A stretch of DNA of 64,000 nucleotides from Capsicum annuum (lineage: Eukaryota > Streptophyta > Magnoliopsida > Solanales > Solanaceae), in NCBI RefSeq assembly GCF_002878395.1, contig NC_061120.1, positions 92,507,006 to 92,571,005 on the forward strand, read 5' to 3'. The notes under the pieces are model-generated. The model did no database searches, was not told the origin of the DNA, and saw nothing but the letters and a program-made list of their open reading frames with translations. Made by a program: the position numbers and the translations under genes. Position 1 is the stretch's first letter. Every line of letters begins with the position of its first letter. Positions 33,792-44,654 of this stretch are shown in pieces.

Positions 33792-35789
33792 GCATGAACT
33801 TAAACCATGCTAAAAGAGTCTATAAATCTACAAATACATTGTTTGAGGGATGTTTTGGGGCTAAATCATCATAAAAGTCTAAAAAGGGTCACACTCTCTC
33901 TCGATCGAGGTAAATAGTAGTAGTAAAAATTATGGAACAGAATATATCTTGGTAAAATCTCTAAAATATCATTTTTAGTCATAAAGGCTCATAAATCATT
34001 CACTAAGGTGGTAGATTTCTTCTTATGAAAGAATCCATTTTAAAAGTAAAAAGTGGGAATAAATTCCTTTTTAGAAAAATAATAGTAAAACCATGTTTTT
34101 AGTTGGAAACGTACCATTTACTATTTTAGTGAGAATGATTACACTGAATCTATGCATGCCATCACCAATATCCAGATAATATGATTATACGCATCTAAAT
34201 GTCTATAAACTACGACTATATTCTTTACAAGAATAAATCACTCGCCTGGAATCCAATTAATGTCATAATCACGACCTTGGGCCCAATAATATACAATCGA
34301 CATAACCATATATTAATCTAGAAAACCATCATAATCCGGCAATTTAAGGTAGTAACCTTATAATAAAGGATTATTAGCCTCAACTATGGCTAACATGATA
34401 GCAACCTAGGGTAATAGGATCCTAGAAGTGTAATACGTATTTGATCTTAATGGTTGATTCACCCTGCTATCCTTAAACTCATAAATTCAGTTAAGTCACA
34501 GTGTTCTACACATAATCACATCCTAAAATCCGAATCTAATATTCAATATATATAATACACTATCTCATGAAGAAGAGTAGACAAAGCCTACCTCGATGCC
34601 AAGCCACAATTTCTTGAATTGTCCGCTTCTACTTTATATCCTAAAATGCCGCCACACTATAAAAATAGTAATCTAGATTTCGTCAGGAGTAAAATGAGAC
34701 CCATAAGGGTTGGGTTGAAATTTACGTCAAGAACGGGCTCTCGGGGCCTACAAACAGAATAAAAAATTTAATCTGTATGAGTTCTCTCGAAGGAGAAGAA
34801 ATATGTGCTCAAAATTTAAACATAAATGGAGCTTAATAAGGTCTCAAATCAACTTAAGAACTAAATTTAAGAGTTTACCATGACTTAGGATGGAAATTGA
34901 AGAAAAAATTAATGGGAAGTGACCAAGGAATATTAGACTATCTTACCTTAGCTTCAATGGCTGATTTTCCACCTTTTTCTTTCATTGAGCTCTCAACTAG
35001 GAGTGAAAATAATGGAAGAAATGGCAGAAATTGGATGGGGAAAATGTGAATAAAAAGGCATCTTGTGCTGCTAAAGTGGACACCTAAGCGCTAAAGCGCC
35101 TATTGCTAAAGTAGTATCTCAACCGCATTAGCAGTCTGGCAACAGTTGTGGGTGACACTAAAGCAACCACAATGGCTCTAAAGAGCTGTCCACTTTAGCA
35201 TCCATTAACCACTAAAGTAGACCCCAACCATTAGGTCAGGGATTCTAAAGTGACCCATTGGCGCTAAACCGTTGAGCACTAAAGTGGTCCAATAGGCGCA
35301 TAAGTGGACCTATCAGGTGCCATGCACCAGATTTTTACCAAGTCCAAAATGTACATTGATCGGATGATTAGAATTCATTCAGAACCCCATGCCCACAAAT
35401 AAATTATCCTACCATGCCAAATTCAACATTTCAGTCTCAATGGGGCCCACACGTATAGTTTTTTTGGGTATAATTTTCCTATTGACCCAAAATGATTCTA
35501 AAAGCCTCAGGTCTTGAACTAAGGATCCTTTTACCTCAAAATCAATATTTTGGATCTAATGGATTATTGGAATTCTTATCTGAGGTCGTCTTCTAGGAGT
35601 TTTGTTTCGAAACTAAATCCTAAATTGCTAAAGCACCAAAATAGAGAAATGAGCCTAAAATCCAAATGAATTATTCGATAATCGAGCTGACAGTTCTGGT
35701 AAGTCATAAATGACTTATAGCCATTGTAGGAAGGATGAAAATACCAAAAATGAACACATATCAAGGAAATTACTTAAAGTGTCATTACA

Positions 35790-36434
35790 AGATGGAAACA
35801 TAATGTTGAACTTATAATGAATAAGATGAAACCCAAAATTTTAATTTAATTATAAACGCTAAAAATTGAGAAAAATAATTCCAAGATCAATAATGATCTC
35901 AAAACTCAAAATAATGTAATAAGTATGTAGAGTGAGTAAAATGATAATAAAACATCCAAGAAGTATTTATAGATACAAAATAAAATCTATCCTAAATAGT
36001 GTAGGAAATCTGGGTCGGCAACAACTTACGATTCATGAGTTGAGTAGTAGGTACAACCCAAGAATCGTGCCTTCAAGTCATAGAAATCAGAGCATATCTC
36101 AACCTTTGTAAATCTCAACACAAGATTTTAACCCACAAGTCGTGGGTTGCACCTAAGAGCCGTACATAGACTCATAGGAAACACACTCAATATACGTCTT
36201 TAGAACTCAACTTACTTCTACTACTCATGATTTATAGGTACTACTCATGAATCGTAAGTTGACTTGTGGGTTACCACTTCAACAACTCTTAATCCTTTTT
36301 CTCATTCTTTTCTCTAAACCCTATTTTCCTACAAAATCAACACAAACGCACATTATGTCTAACAAGAATACCTAAATTCATGCATAATTTCCTCATTTTA
36401 AGCATCAAAAGTGTCGTGAACCCATGGCACATAA
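35790..36434 (-). mobile_element. Element #1 5' LTR, second part
   Basis: Continues the LTR broken at 18465. It contains the TATA-box candidate (minus, 35964-35971) and dyads at 36015-36270. It ends GGCACATAA where the 3' LTR has CACATCA, a one-base decay of the terminus. Element D LTR sequence follows at 36435. Confidence 0.85.
35964..35971 (-). promoter_or_regulatory. TATA-box candidate in element #1 5' LTR
   Basis: Minus-strand TATAAATA in the context ATCTATAAATACTTCTTGG. It is homologous to 40070-40077 and 3542-3549. Confidence 0.5.
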
Positions 36435-39153
36435 ATGCCCTAATTTATAATCTATTTATGTTCAAGTTTTGAGAACACATTTCTTGTACTTCAAGGGACT
36501 TGTTGATGAATTTATTTTTTGGATTCTTTTAGCAAGCCCCACGGACCCATTTTTGACCTAATTTTTGTCTTGTAGTTTATATTGCAATATGGGTCTTATT
36601 TTACTCTTATTGATGTGTAGATTATTATTTTAGTAGTATGGTGACAATTTAGGATCGTGGAGCAAAGATAAGCAATTCATGGATGATTCAAGATTATGGT
36701 TCGACATTGAGGTAGACTTTGATCTACTTTTCTCTATGAGATGGTGTCATGTATAGATTGCATGCTAGGTAGGGATTATAGGATGGGATTATTACAAGTA
36801 TATCATGACTTAACCTATTTAGGGAATTTAGGATAGAAATGTGACCCAAACCTTAACATAGGATATCTGTTATGGCCATAGAATGCTATTATATTTGATT
36901 ATAAGTACGTTGACCATATATTGAGATTATCAATCCTATAGTACCAAACCTATCATTGACTTAGTGATTTGGATAGTAGTTTCCCAAAATATGGTGTTAT
37001 TATTATGTTAATTACATACTGTTAGGACCGAGGTCATGGTTATGATACCAGTTGGACTTCAGGTGAGTACCCTATCCTTAAAAGGACATAATTCTAATTT
37101 ATAAATGTTTAGTCTCTTATAGTTATTTCATTTAGATACTGGTTATGACATGCATAGTTTTTGGCACATTTATGCTTACTTAGTGGTACAATTCAAACCA
37201 AAATCTTGATTTTACTACGAATTTCTAAAAAATAAATTATTCTTGATTCACTCTTTTAAAATAATCTTTTTACAATGAGAATCATACCCTATTATTTAAT
37301 GAATTATGGGCTTTTGGAACTAAATATGCTATTTTAGAAATTAGATTGAGGTTGATCCTGGTCCATTATTAATGTACTCATTTGTCACTACTATTTACTT
37401 TGATCGAAGAAGATTTTGACCCTTTTCATATTATTATTTAGATTTAGTCCCAAACTTGATCTCGGGCAATGGATTTGTGAATTTACACTCTTTTAGCCTT
37501 GGTTTGAGTCTAAGAATTTTTTATACTTATATATTTCTCCAAAATTGGACAAAGCAGATTGATTATGTGGTTATTTGAAGTCCTGATTTAGGACCAAGTA
37601 GTGTATACGGATATGTCGAGTCCCTTATAGGACTCTTCATCCATCAGCGAGAGTGTTGGAGAAGGATTTTCTTTGTAGGTCCTATATTTGTAAGCTACTA
37701 AGTTGGAGGAGGTGTATACACTTGATTTAATATGGTACTTTGATTGGACATGACACTATCAGTCTATGCTACATTAGTTCATTCATATGCATTTCCTATC
37801 ACTAGTATAATTATTTGGTGCTTATATCTATCGACCTTATGGGGGATAGGTATAAGCTATGATTATTGTTTGCATAGCGCTTGCTTGAACCTTTCGGACT
37901 TATGGGTGATCGATTAGGTTATTGTAGCCTGAACTAGCTAGTTAATTTGTTGTTGGTTATTATGGTTAGTTCCGGGCAGGATGATTATGGAATAGTGCCC
38001 AAGATTGTTGGTATATTTTTTGTTCCTCTTTTTTCTCATAGTAGGATATGCTATTGTTATATTATATCATGTTTAGTTACCCTTTAGTTAGAGACCCTGA
38101 TTATGCTAGAATTGGCTTTCCTACTTGGCTTGGATTTCTCGAGATATTAGGTTGGCTCCCTTAAGTTATTACTTTAAGTTCAATTTTATATATGTATACA
38201 TATATATATGGTACTACTTTACATCCCTTCCTTTTCTTATCAATACATATTTTATATGTATCCATTGCCTTTGTAGTACTACTACATATCCCTCTTTCAC
38301 TCTTCATTGGTATATTGGTTAGAGATGTATGACATTGTACTTTAGTTCCTGAATATTGCTAGAATAGGATACTTTATCCTTATTTCTTCACTAGTATTTT
38401 TATGTTTAGTTCCTTGGATAATTGCCTATAGTTTATTTTCCTGCTTTATATGTTATTTATGCATACATTATCTTTAGAGCTCAATTGGTCAATACCTGCT
38501 GAGTAACACATGTTTGGTACTCGAACTACACTTCTATAGCCTGTAGATCATAGTACAAGTTCTTATTGTTGACGTGTACATTGTGTGAAACAACTATGAC
38601 ATAAAAACTCTAGATTTATGTGTCAAACAGAGAATGTAAAAGGATCAAACAAAATTAAGATTGAAGGTTTTTTTCTTTTTAATTTGTGTAAGCTTTTTTT
38701 TTTTTTTTGGAAAATAAATTCCATTTTACATTGGTGTGTTTTTGGGTAGATTAGACTAACTACAAATTACCATCATATCTTGAGGGGCCATTTTAACTCA
38801 TCACTTGATGATTTGTTAGGGTGAATCAGAGATTTGGGGTGAGCTCCTAATGATCAGAGTATTCATGCTCTCCCTTGTATTGATTAGATTGATCTCTATT
38901 TTGTATTTCAGAGATGGTTTGTACATGTATCTATTTTGTATTTCACTTTTACTCTTACTATATTAAAAGCTCTTGTACTGACTTCACCAGTCTTGGGATT
39001 TCATTTTTATATTAGTCTCTCTATTAGATTCCTTTCTGCTGTTTCTTCATTCCTATTAGTAGTTCGTTACTATCTACTTTGGAGTACGGGTTGGCTTACC
39101 TACCAGTGGCTTATAATAGGTTCCATCATGATGTGAGAAGTTGGGTTATCACA
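36435..39153 (+). mobile_element. Element D: 5' LTR, second part
   Basis: A forward copy of the gag-only complex LTR. 'gatgattcaagattatggttcgacattgagg' corresponds to the reverse of about 26255-26290, and 'ttgagaacacatttctt' to the reverse of about 26462-26480. It ends GGTTATCACA at 39153. Together with 1688-2645 it makes an LTR of about 3.67 kb. A short TA run is at about 38190-38210. Confidence 0.8.
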
Positions 39154-39156
39154 AAT

Positions 39157-39172
39157 TGGTATTAGTGGTAGG
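39157..39172 (+). other. Element D primer-binding site (initiator Met tRNA type)
   Basis: TGGTATTAGTGGTAGG, a decayed TGGTATCAGAGC-type site, lies three bases after the LTR. This is the same spacing as in the complex. Confidence 0.7.
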
Positions 39173-39357
39173 TCTTACCAGTGTGTTCGTACAAGAGCTA
39201 AGTATCTAGTTGAGTCTTACGGATCGATGCGGAGATGCTTGTATCCTATTTTTTAAAGCCTATAGGGCATTCTTAGGAAATTCTATTCTTGACTCCCTGT
39301 CGTGTGTCCATATTTCTATGAACCTCTAATACTTTTTTTGACTCCATTGTTTTGTAG

Positions 39358-39599
39358 ATGGATAGTACAAGGGTATCAATAGATGTGGATGAGACTTTTG
39401 CACATGTTTCCAAAGTTTTAGATTAGTGTAAGGTTAGAGGGATAGAGATTAATGTCGAAGATCTTTAATGTCAGTTAGACAATTTAGGGCCAGCCCAGGC
39501 TCCATAGAGTTTGTGACCACCTAAATTCTTTAAGATCCAGCATTAGGAATTTTGAGTGTTTTAGTAGATACCTTACCGCTAGAGGTGTTGTCTGGTACA
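39358..39599 (+). pseudogene. gag: Element D gag, N-terminal fragment
   Basis: ATG at 39358 gives MDSTRVSIDVDETFAHVSKV, then a stop and CKVRGIEINVEDL. This is homologous to the N-terminus of gag copy 1 in the complex (start 30975). Stops follow every 10-25 codons. It is cut at 39599 by the forward Athila-like LTR. The leader between the primer site and ATG (39173-39357) is non-coding. The rest of D is not in the window. Confidence 0.65.
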
Positions 39600-40963
39600 T
39601 GATATGCCATGGTTTCATGGCACTTTTAATGCTTAAAACCAGGAAATTATGAAAGTACTTAGGCCATTTAGTTAGATGTAATGTGTTTTTATGTTGGTTT
39701 TACAGGAAAATAGGGTTCATAGGAGAGAAGGAGAAAAGAGTGTGAACTGAAATAGAAAAACTACGTACGGGCCATAGTTACTACCTACGGGCCTATAGGT
39801 GGCCCAAGTAGATAGCAGAGCTCAAGTTCGAGAGTTGAAGCCTTGATTTGACTCCTATGGACCCTACCTACGAAGCATAGGAACTACCTATGGCCCCGTA
39901 GGTACCCCTCGTAGGTAGGGGTTCTAAAAGCTAAAGATCCCTCTAATTCCTACAAACCTACCGTTGGCCTATAGGTACTACCTACGAACCGCAAGTGCAA
40001 TTGTAGGTTGGTGTCGTCCCTATTTTCCTACTTTATTTTGGCTAGATTTTCTAGGTTTTTTGATGTATCTATAAATACCCATGGGATGTTTCATTATTAT
40101 TTTACGCACTTTACATATTACATTTTTTTTAGTTCTGAGGTACACTTTTGATCTTGGAATTTTTGTTCTTGGTTGTTAGGGTCTGACATAAAGTTGAGAT
40201 TTTCGTTTTCATTCTTAATTATATATGAGATCATTCATATGCTTTCAATTATGAACTATATGTGTGTTCTTATGATCATGAGTAGCTAAACCCCATAACT
40301 AGAGTTGTGGAAACCCTGGTGGATTAACAAGTAAAGAAAGTTCAAAGTCATTCTTGAGTGGAGTTGTTGCATGTATTGTGGTTTTCTTTGCTTTAATTGC
40401 TGTCTTAACATTTGCAAATGTTTGGAACCTTCCTGTATTCGATACTAACATGTGAGAGAGGTTGAGATTTGGAAAAAAAGATTACAATAGTAATTTGAAG
40501 CTACCAGCCTTTATCTAATTGACTTAACACTGATAGGAGATAGTTAATTTAGGACCCAGGACAAAGGTTAGCAATGTGACATGATGAGAATGAGAGAAGA
40601 TGAATGAAATTTACCCATACCAAGTTTAAGAGACATTTAGGTGATACATAACTTGTTAGGTTTTGTATGCAAGGCATCAAGATAGCTTGACGAGCATGGT
40701 TAGTCTTCAAGTTAAGAAGTCAGGGGGAACACAATCCTAGTGATTGTCTCATACTTATAACAACCCTATTGGACAACAATGTTAGTATTACTACTGTTCT
40801 TACAAAAAAAACTCATTTACTTTCTGCAGTTTACAACTACATCAGCAATCTTCTAACTGATTTCTGTCATGTACCCTGCGGGTTCAACCCTAACCTTTTT
40901 AGGTTCTGTATTTGACAAGTGACTATGTTGTACTTTTTAGGAGGTATATTTTTGGTGACATCA
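39600..40963 (+). mobile_element. Forward Athila-like 5' LTR (1364 bp)
   Basis: Starts TGATATGCCATGG and ends GGTGACATCA. Imperfect palindromes of the CCTACGGGCC...GTAGG type occur at 39760-40005, with the TATA box at 40070-40077. Confidence 0.85.
40070..40077 (+). promoter_or_regulatory. TATA box of forward Athila-like LTR
   Basis: TATAAATA followed by CCCATGGG, about 470 bp into the LTR. It is conserved in position in the other family members, while element A has TCTAAATACCC there. Confidence 0.6.
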
Positions 40964-40968
40964 AAGTT

Positions 40969-40986
40969 TGGCGCCATTGTTGGGGA
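40969..40986 (+). other. Primer-binding site (tRNA-Asp type)
   Basis: TGGCGCCATTGTTGGGGA matches 15 of 18 bases of TGGCGCCGTTGCCGGGGA. The three differences are all transitions (G>A, C>T, C>T). It lies five bases after the LTR. Confidence 0.85.
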
Positions 40987-41056
40987 ATACAATTACATAT
41001 TGATTGATTGAGATTGTTAGTTTTTGGTTTTCTACTACTTTTTGGGGTATACGCCG

Positions 41057-43230
41057 ATGTATGCCCAACACTATGAGTCAAGGGAATCCCCTGATTCTTT
41101 TCGATCATGATCTTGAATGAACCTTATGATAGAACCATAAGATGGAAGAGTATGATCATGGATCCCAATACAAGGGGATTTAAGGTAATCCCAATGTATT
41201 AAATTGGCCACCTCCAGTTGATGCTCATGAAACTATTGAGAAAACTACTAACCAATTATTAGATAAAGAGAATAAAAGATTAGCACTAGCTCAATGTGCT
41301 GAGGAGAGGGATTTATAGGAGGTAGAAGACGATCGAGTAGCACTTGATAGAGATAAACTTAAAAGATAGAGTTCAACCACCTACTTATCATTACTTGTCA
41401 GTTTATGATGATCTAGAAGAAGATTTGGGTATGTTGAACCGATTGATACAGAAGCTATCGTTCCTCCAGAGTTGCCTTGAGGAATGAAATTTGTCAGTAC
41501 GAGTGCAATGATTTAGTTGCTGAATCTGAAGGGTGTGTTTGTAGGTTTTCTTACTGATGATGCAAACATGCACATTATGAACTTTGTTGGAATTTGCACT
41601 CATATAATCTACCAGAAGTGGGTCAGGAAACTTTGAAACTCAGGTTGTTCCTATTCTCTCTTATAGGGAAAGCGACCTTATGGTTAAGGGAACTACCTCA
41701 TGGGTCTATCACCACTTAGAATGAGTTGTGAACATAATTCTTTGACAATTTTTTCTGCCTTCTAGAATGCTGTAGTTGAAGGATGAGATTTATATTTCAA
41801 GATAATTGCATTCAGAGGCATAGTAGAAGACTTGGTTGATGTTCAAGAAGAAGATAATAAATATTTCTAATCATAAAATTTTAGGGAGGAATTTTCTCAA
41901 GATATTCTATAGATCTCTGTATGCAAACACCAAAGCAATTGCTGATACTATTACTAGTATGGCCTTCATGATTCTTTGTTGGGATCAGGTTGCTAAAGTC
42001 TTAGATCGAATCACTAAAACAAACCATAGATGGCATACTCGAGATGAAGAATAGAAAGTCGGTACTTATGATATTGGTTCTTCTAGTGAGAAGAGAGCCC
42101 TAGATAAAACAATGGCTTAAGTGGTAGCACAACTGAGGACGGAGATTGGTTTGCTTACCAAGCAGTTTAAAACTATGGGAGATGAAAAAGTGAATGATAT
42201 GGGCGCACAAGGTAAATCTTCTAGACTTTACAAGTCTGATACTAAGAAGGAAGCTAAGTATCTAGATAGAGAGATGGAGAGTTACCAAGCCAAGGGCCAA
42301 GGATCCAATAGGACACTTGGAACTCAAGGTAAGGAAATAAAGGTTAGAACTAATATGGGATCGATATAGAGATATGAGTAGAGAAAAGGATGGTGACTAG
42401 AGTAGAAAGGATGATTATAAGGAGAGAAGTGGTCTATATATTCCACTGGGGAACTATGATGCTGACTTGAGCATAGAAGCATTATTGACATAGTTGGTTA
42501 AGGGTTCATAGAGACAAAAGAGTTGACTTAAGGAGATTAAGGTAGAAATATCACTGCTGAGCCAGAAAGTAGAATCGCATGTTACTGTGATTAAGCAACT
42601 TTAGTAGTAGTTTGGTAAAATATTGGCTACATTGAATCAACGCCACTCGATCACTTTTCTAAGCAATACCTTGCAGAATCCTAAGAATGACAGTCACTAT
42701 CTACCCAGCATCTTTCGAAGTTGTAAGGCTACTATTGAATAAACTATGCCCATAGTTAATGAGGTTAGGATGATTTTGTTAATGTTGATGATACACCCAA
42801 AGTTGAAACTGAGAAGTTAGTGACTAATGGTGAGATATTACAGAAATCTACAAGTGTAGAAAATTGAGCTGATAATGATAAAGGAAAAGGAAAAAAGGTC
42901 GAACCAGTCTTGAAGCTTATTACATGACTTCCTCCAACTTTTCCTCTAAGGTTGAAGAAGAAATCAAAAGAGGGGAAATATAAAAAATTCATGTCGATGT
43001 TGAAGGAATTGTTTGTGAATATCCCACTTATGGAAGCTTTGGAGCTGATGCCCGATTATGCAAAATTCATGATGGGGTTGGTGACTAAGAAGCGGATGGT
43101 GAGTTTTGAGCCCTTTGATAAAATGCATCACTGCAATACTATTGCTTCCCGATCTTTGGTTGAGAAGAAGGAGGATCCTGGAGCTTTTATTATTCCTTAT
43201 AATATTGGGTCCTTTAAATTCGTGTGAGCA
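41057..43230 (+). pseudogene. gag: Forward Athila-like gag, degenerate
   Basis: ATG at 41057 begins MYAQHYESRESPDSFRS and then stops, in register with the gag start of elements #1 and A. Recognisable gag pieces are ILGRNFLKIFYRSLYANTK and ITSMAFMILCWDQVAKVLDR (41836-42054), a Lys-rich C-terminal region, and SMLKELFVNIPLMEALELM with PDYAKFMMGLVTKKRM (42952-43227). This last piece is the typical Athila segment before the protease (NIPLxEALExMPxYxKFMKxxxxKK). At least a dozen stops and several frameshifts make it non-functional. Confidence 0.7.
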
Positions 43231-43764
43231 TTATGTAATATGGGAGCCAACATCAATATGATGCCTCTAGTCGTGTATAAGCAATTTGTCGCACATAAGC
43301 CAACATCTATGAGATTATTGATAGTTGATCGCACTGTGAATAAGCCGATTGGTATTTTCTGTAATATGTTGGTGAATATGTCTTCTTTGATACTCCCATC
43401 TAACTTTGTGATCCTTGACTATGAGGTTGATTTTGATGTCTCTATTATCATAGGAAGGCCCATCTTAGCCACAAGTAGGGCATTGGTTGACAAAAAAATT
43501 GGACAGATGGAATTTAGACTTAATGATGAACAAATTACCTTTAATGTGTGTCAGTCTATACAACAACTGAAGGATATGCGAGTGGTGTCTATGATAGATA
43601 CTATAGATAAAAATGCATTGACTGCACCTATTGAGGAAAACCTTGGGGTTAAGGAATTAGTGGCAGTAATCATGAATTTTGATAGTGATGGCACTTATGT
43701 GTATGATGATATCGTAAGCACTCTTATTGGTAGAATTTCATATTCTTATCACCAAAGAATTTAG
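43231..43764 (+). pseudogene. pol: Forward Athila-like aspartic protease, catalytic Asp lost
   Basis: The frame opens ALCNMGANINMMPLVVYKQF. The active-site triad D-L/M-G-A/S reads N-M-G-A, so the catalytic Asp is Asn. The downstream retropepsin-like pattern is good: LDYEVDFDVSIIIGRPILA, then SRALVDKKIGQMEFRLNDEQ and FNVCQSI, ending at 43764. A stop separates it from the gag end (43225-43227). The frame is otherwise unusually well kept (174 residues). A protease would process the Gag-Pol precursor; this one should be inactive. Confidence 0.8.
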
Positions 43765-44654
43765 ATATTAATTTAAAGAATAGAGCGATTCCACCAGCTT
43801 AGCCATCTATTGAGGAGCCATCGGTCTTGGAATTGAAGACATCCCCCTCTGAATCAGTTTAGTGGATATATAGTTTGAGGCCTTATTTCAGTTTTGTAGA
43901 GGTTTAAATAGGACATTGATTGGACTATTGAGGATATTATTAGGATTCTATCTAAAATTTGCACTTAGAAGAGTCAGCTTGAACCAGTGTGTGTGCCTAG
44001 CATTGAGAATCAATATCATCTGAATCCACCTATACAAGAGGTGGTGAAGAAAGAGATCATCAAGCGGTTAGATGCAGTTGTGGTTTACCCTATTGCCTAC
44101 AAAAAGTAGGTGAGCTCGGTTCAATATGTACTAAATAAGGGTGGGATCACAATGGTCCCTAATAAGAAGAACGAGTTAGTTTCGATGAGACCAATCAAGG
44201 GATGGAGAGTTTGGATGAATTATTGGAAGCTTAATACTTGGATGTATAAAGATCACTTTTCTATGCAATTCATGGACTAAATGCTAAACTGTCTTGCATG
44301 TGGAGGATGGTATTGATTTCTTTATGATTATTCGGGGTATTGATTCATGTTCAAGAATATGCCATTCGTACTTTTTAATGCTCTCTCCACTTTTCAACAT
44401 TGTATGGCGTCTATCTTTTATAATATGGTTAAGGATACTATAGAGGTATTTATGGATGATATTTATGTTATTGGAGATGAATTTGATACTTTTTGGCTCA
44501 CTTAGCAAATGCACTTTAGATATGTGAGAAGTGCAACTTGGTTCTGAATTTGGAGAAGTGTCACTCCATGGTTAAGGAGGGGATAGTTCTTGGGCACAAG
44601 ATCTCAAAGAAGGAAATAGAGGTTGATAGGTCTAAAATTGAGGTGATTGAAAAG
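43765..44654 (+). pseudogene. pol: Forward Athila-like reverse transcriptase, truncated
   Basis: Pieces in several frames follow the Ty3/gypsy RT order. VVKKEIIKRLDAVVVYPI is followed by VLNKGGITMVPNKKNELV, then WRVWMNYWKLNTW (in place of the usual CxDYRKLN). The polymerase box reads VFMDDIYVIGDEF (about 44445-44485). Last come LNLEKCHSMVKEGIVLGHKI and EVDRSKIEVIEK, where the sequence ends. The fingers-palm part is present, while the connection, RNase H and integrase are missing. The FMDD catalytic pair is intact, but stops and frameshifts throughout make it a pseudogene. Confidence 0.8.

Larger units (their letters stand above)
18466..35789 (-). mobile_element. 17.3 kb gag-only LTR complex inserted in #1 5' LTR
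   Basis: Flanked by AGATG at 18461-18465 and 35790-35794. The order on the plus strand is LTR A (18466-23000, deleted), internal/gag-2 (23001-24477), LTR B (24478-27493, lacking one end), internal with gag-1 (27494-31179), LTR C (31180-35789). All parts are antisense. LTRs run TGTAATGACAC... to ...CATGACA in the sense direction, and the primer site is of initiator-Met type. The uninterrupted LTR is about 3.4 kb. Only gag-like coding is seen. The single outer target duplication suggests one insertion later expanded by unequal recombination and trimmed by deletions. Confidence 0.75.
31180..35789 (-). mobile_element. Complex LTR copy C (most complete, 4610 bp with insertion)
   Basis: The plus strand starts TGTCATGAGCTAAC and ends GTGTCATTACA. 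Without the 1.2 kb element at 31737-32936 it is about 3.4 kb. It contains a TA microsatellite (33733-33788) and a GCTAAAGTGG cluster (35065-35310). AGATG of the target duplication follows at once. Confidence 0.8.
2646..36434 (-). mobile_element. Element #1: nested antisense Athila-like gag-protease element
   Basis: This is an antisense Ty3/gypsy element of Athila type. The 3' LTR is 2646-4004 and the 5' LTR is 17750-18465 plus 35790-36434. The tRNA-Asp-type primer site is badly decayed. Without the two large insertions it contains (#2 at 7557-16960 and the complex at 18466-35789) it is about 7 kb, of which about 4.3 kb is internal. The internal region holds gag, an aspartic protease and a 3' untranslated region. 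No RT, RNase H or integrase is visible, and the protease runs directly into the 3' untranslated block. It lies inside the LTR of element D. The flanking five bases are GTGTA (2641-2645) and ATGCC (36435-36439), which align to the same five bases of the uninterrupted homologue. Confidence 0.75.
39600..44654 (+). mobile_element. Forward Athila-like element, 3'-truncated
   Basis: 5' LTR, primer site, gag, protease and the first part of RT in the sense direction. It stops at about 44654, where antisense LTR sequence of element A begins. Integrase and the 3' LTR are gone. The five bases before the LTR are GTACA (39595-39599), and no partner can be checked. It belongs to the same family as #1: the LTR is 1364 bp and homologous throughout. 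Confidence 0.8.

Noticed and set aside
43765..44654. Integrated pararetrovirus (caulimovirid) polymerase
   Set aside because: The RT lies in an LTR element with a tRNA-Asp-type primer site, an Athila-like gag and the gypsy protease-RT order. No movement or coat protein motif is seen.
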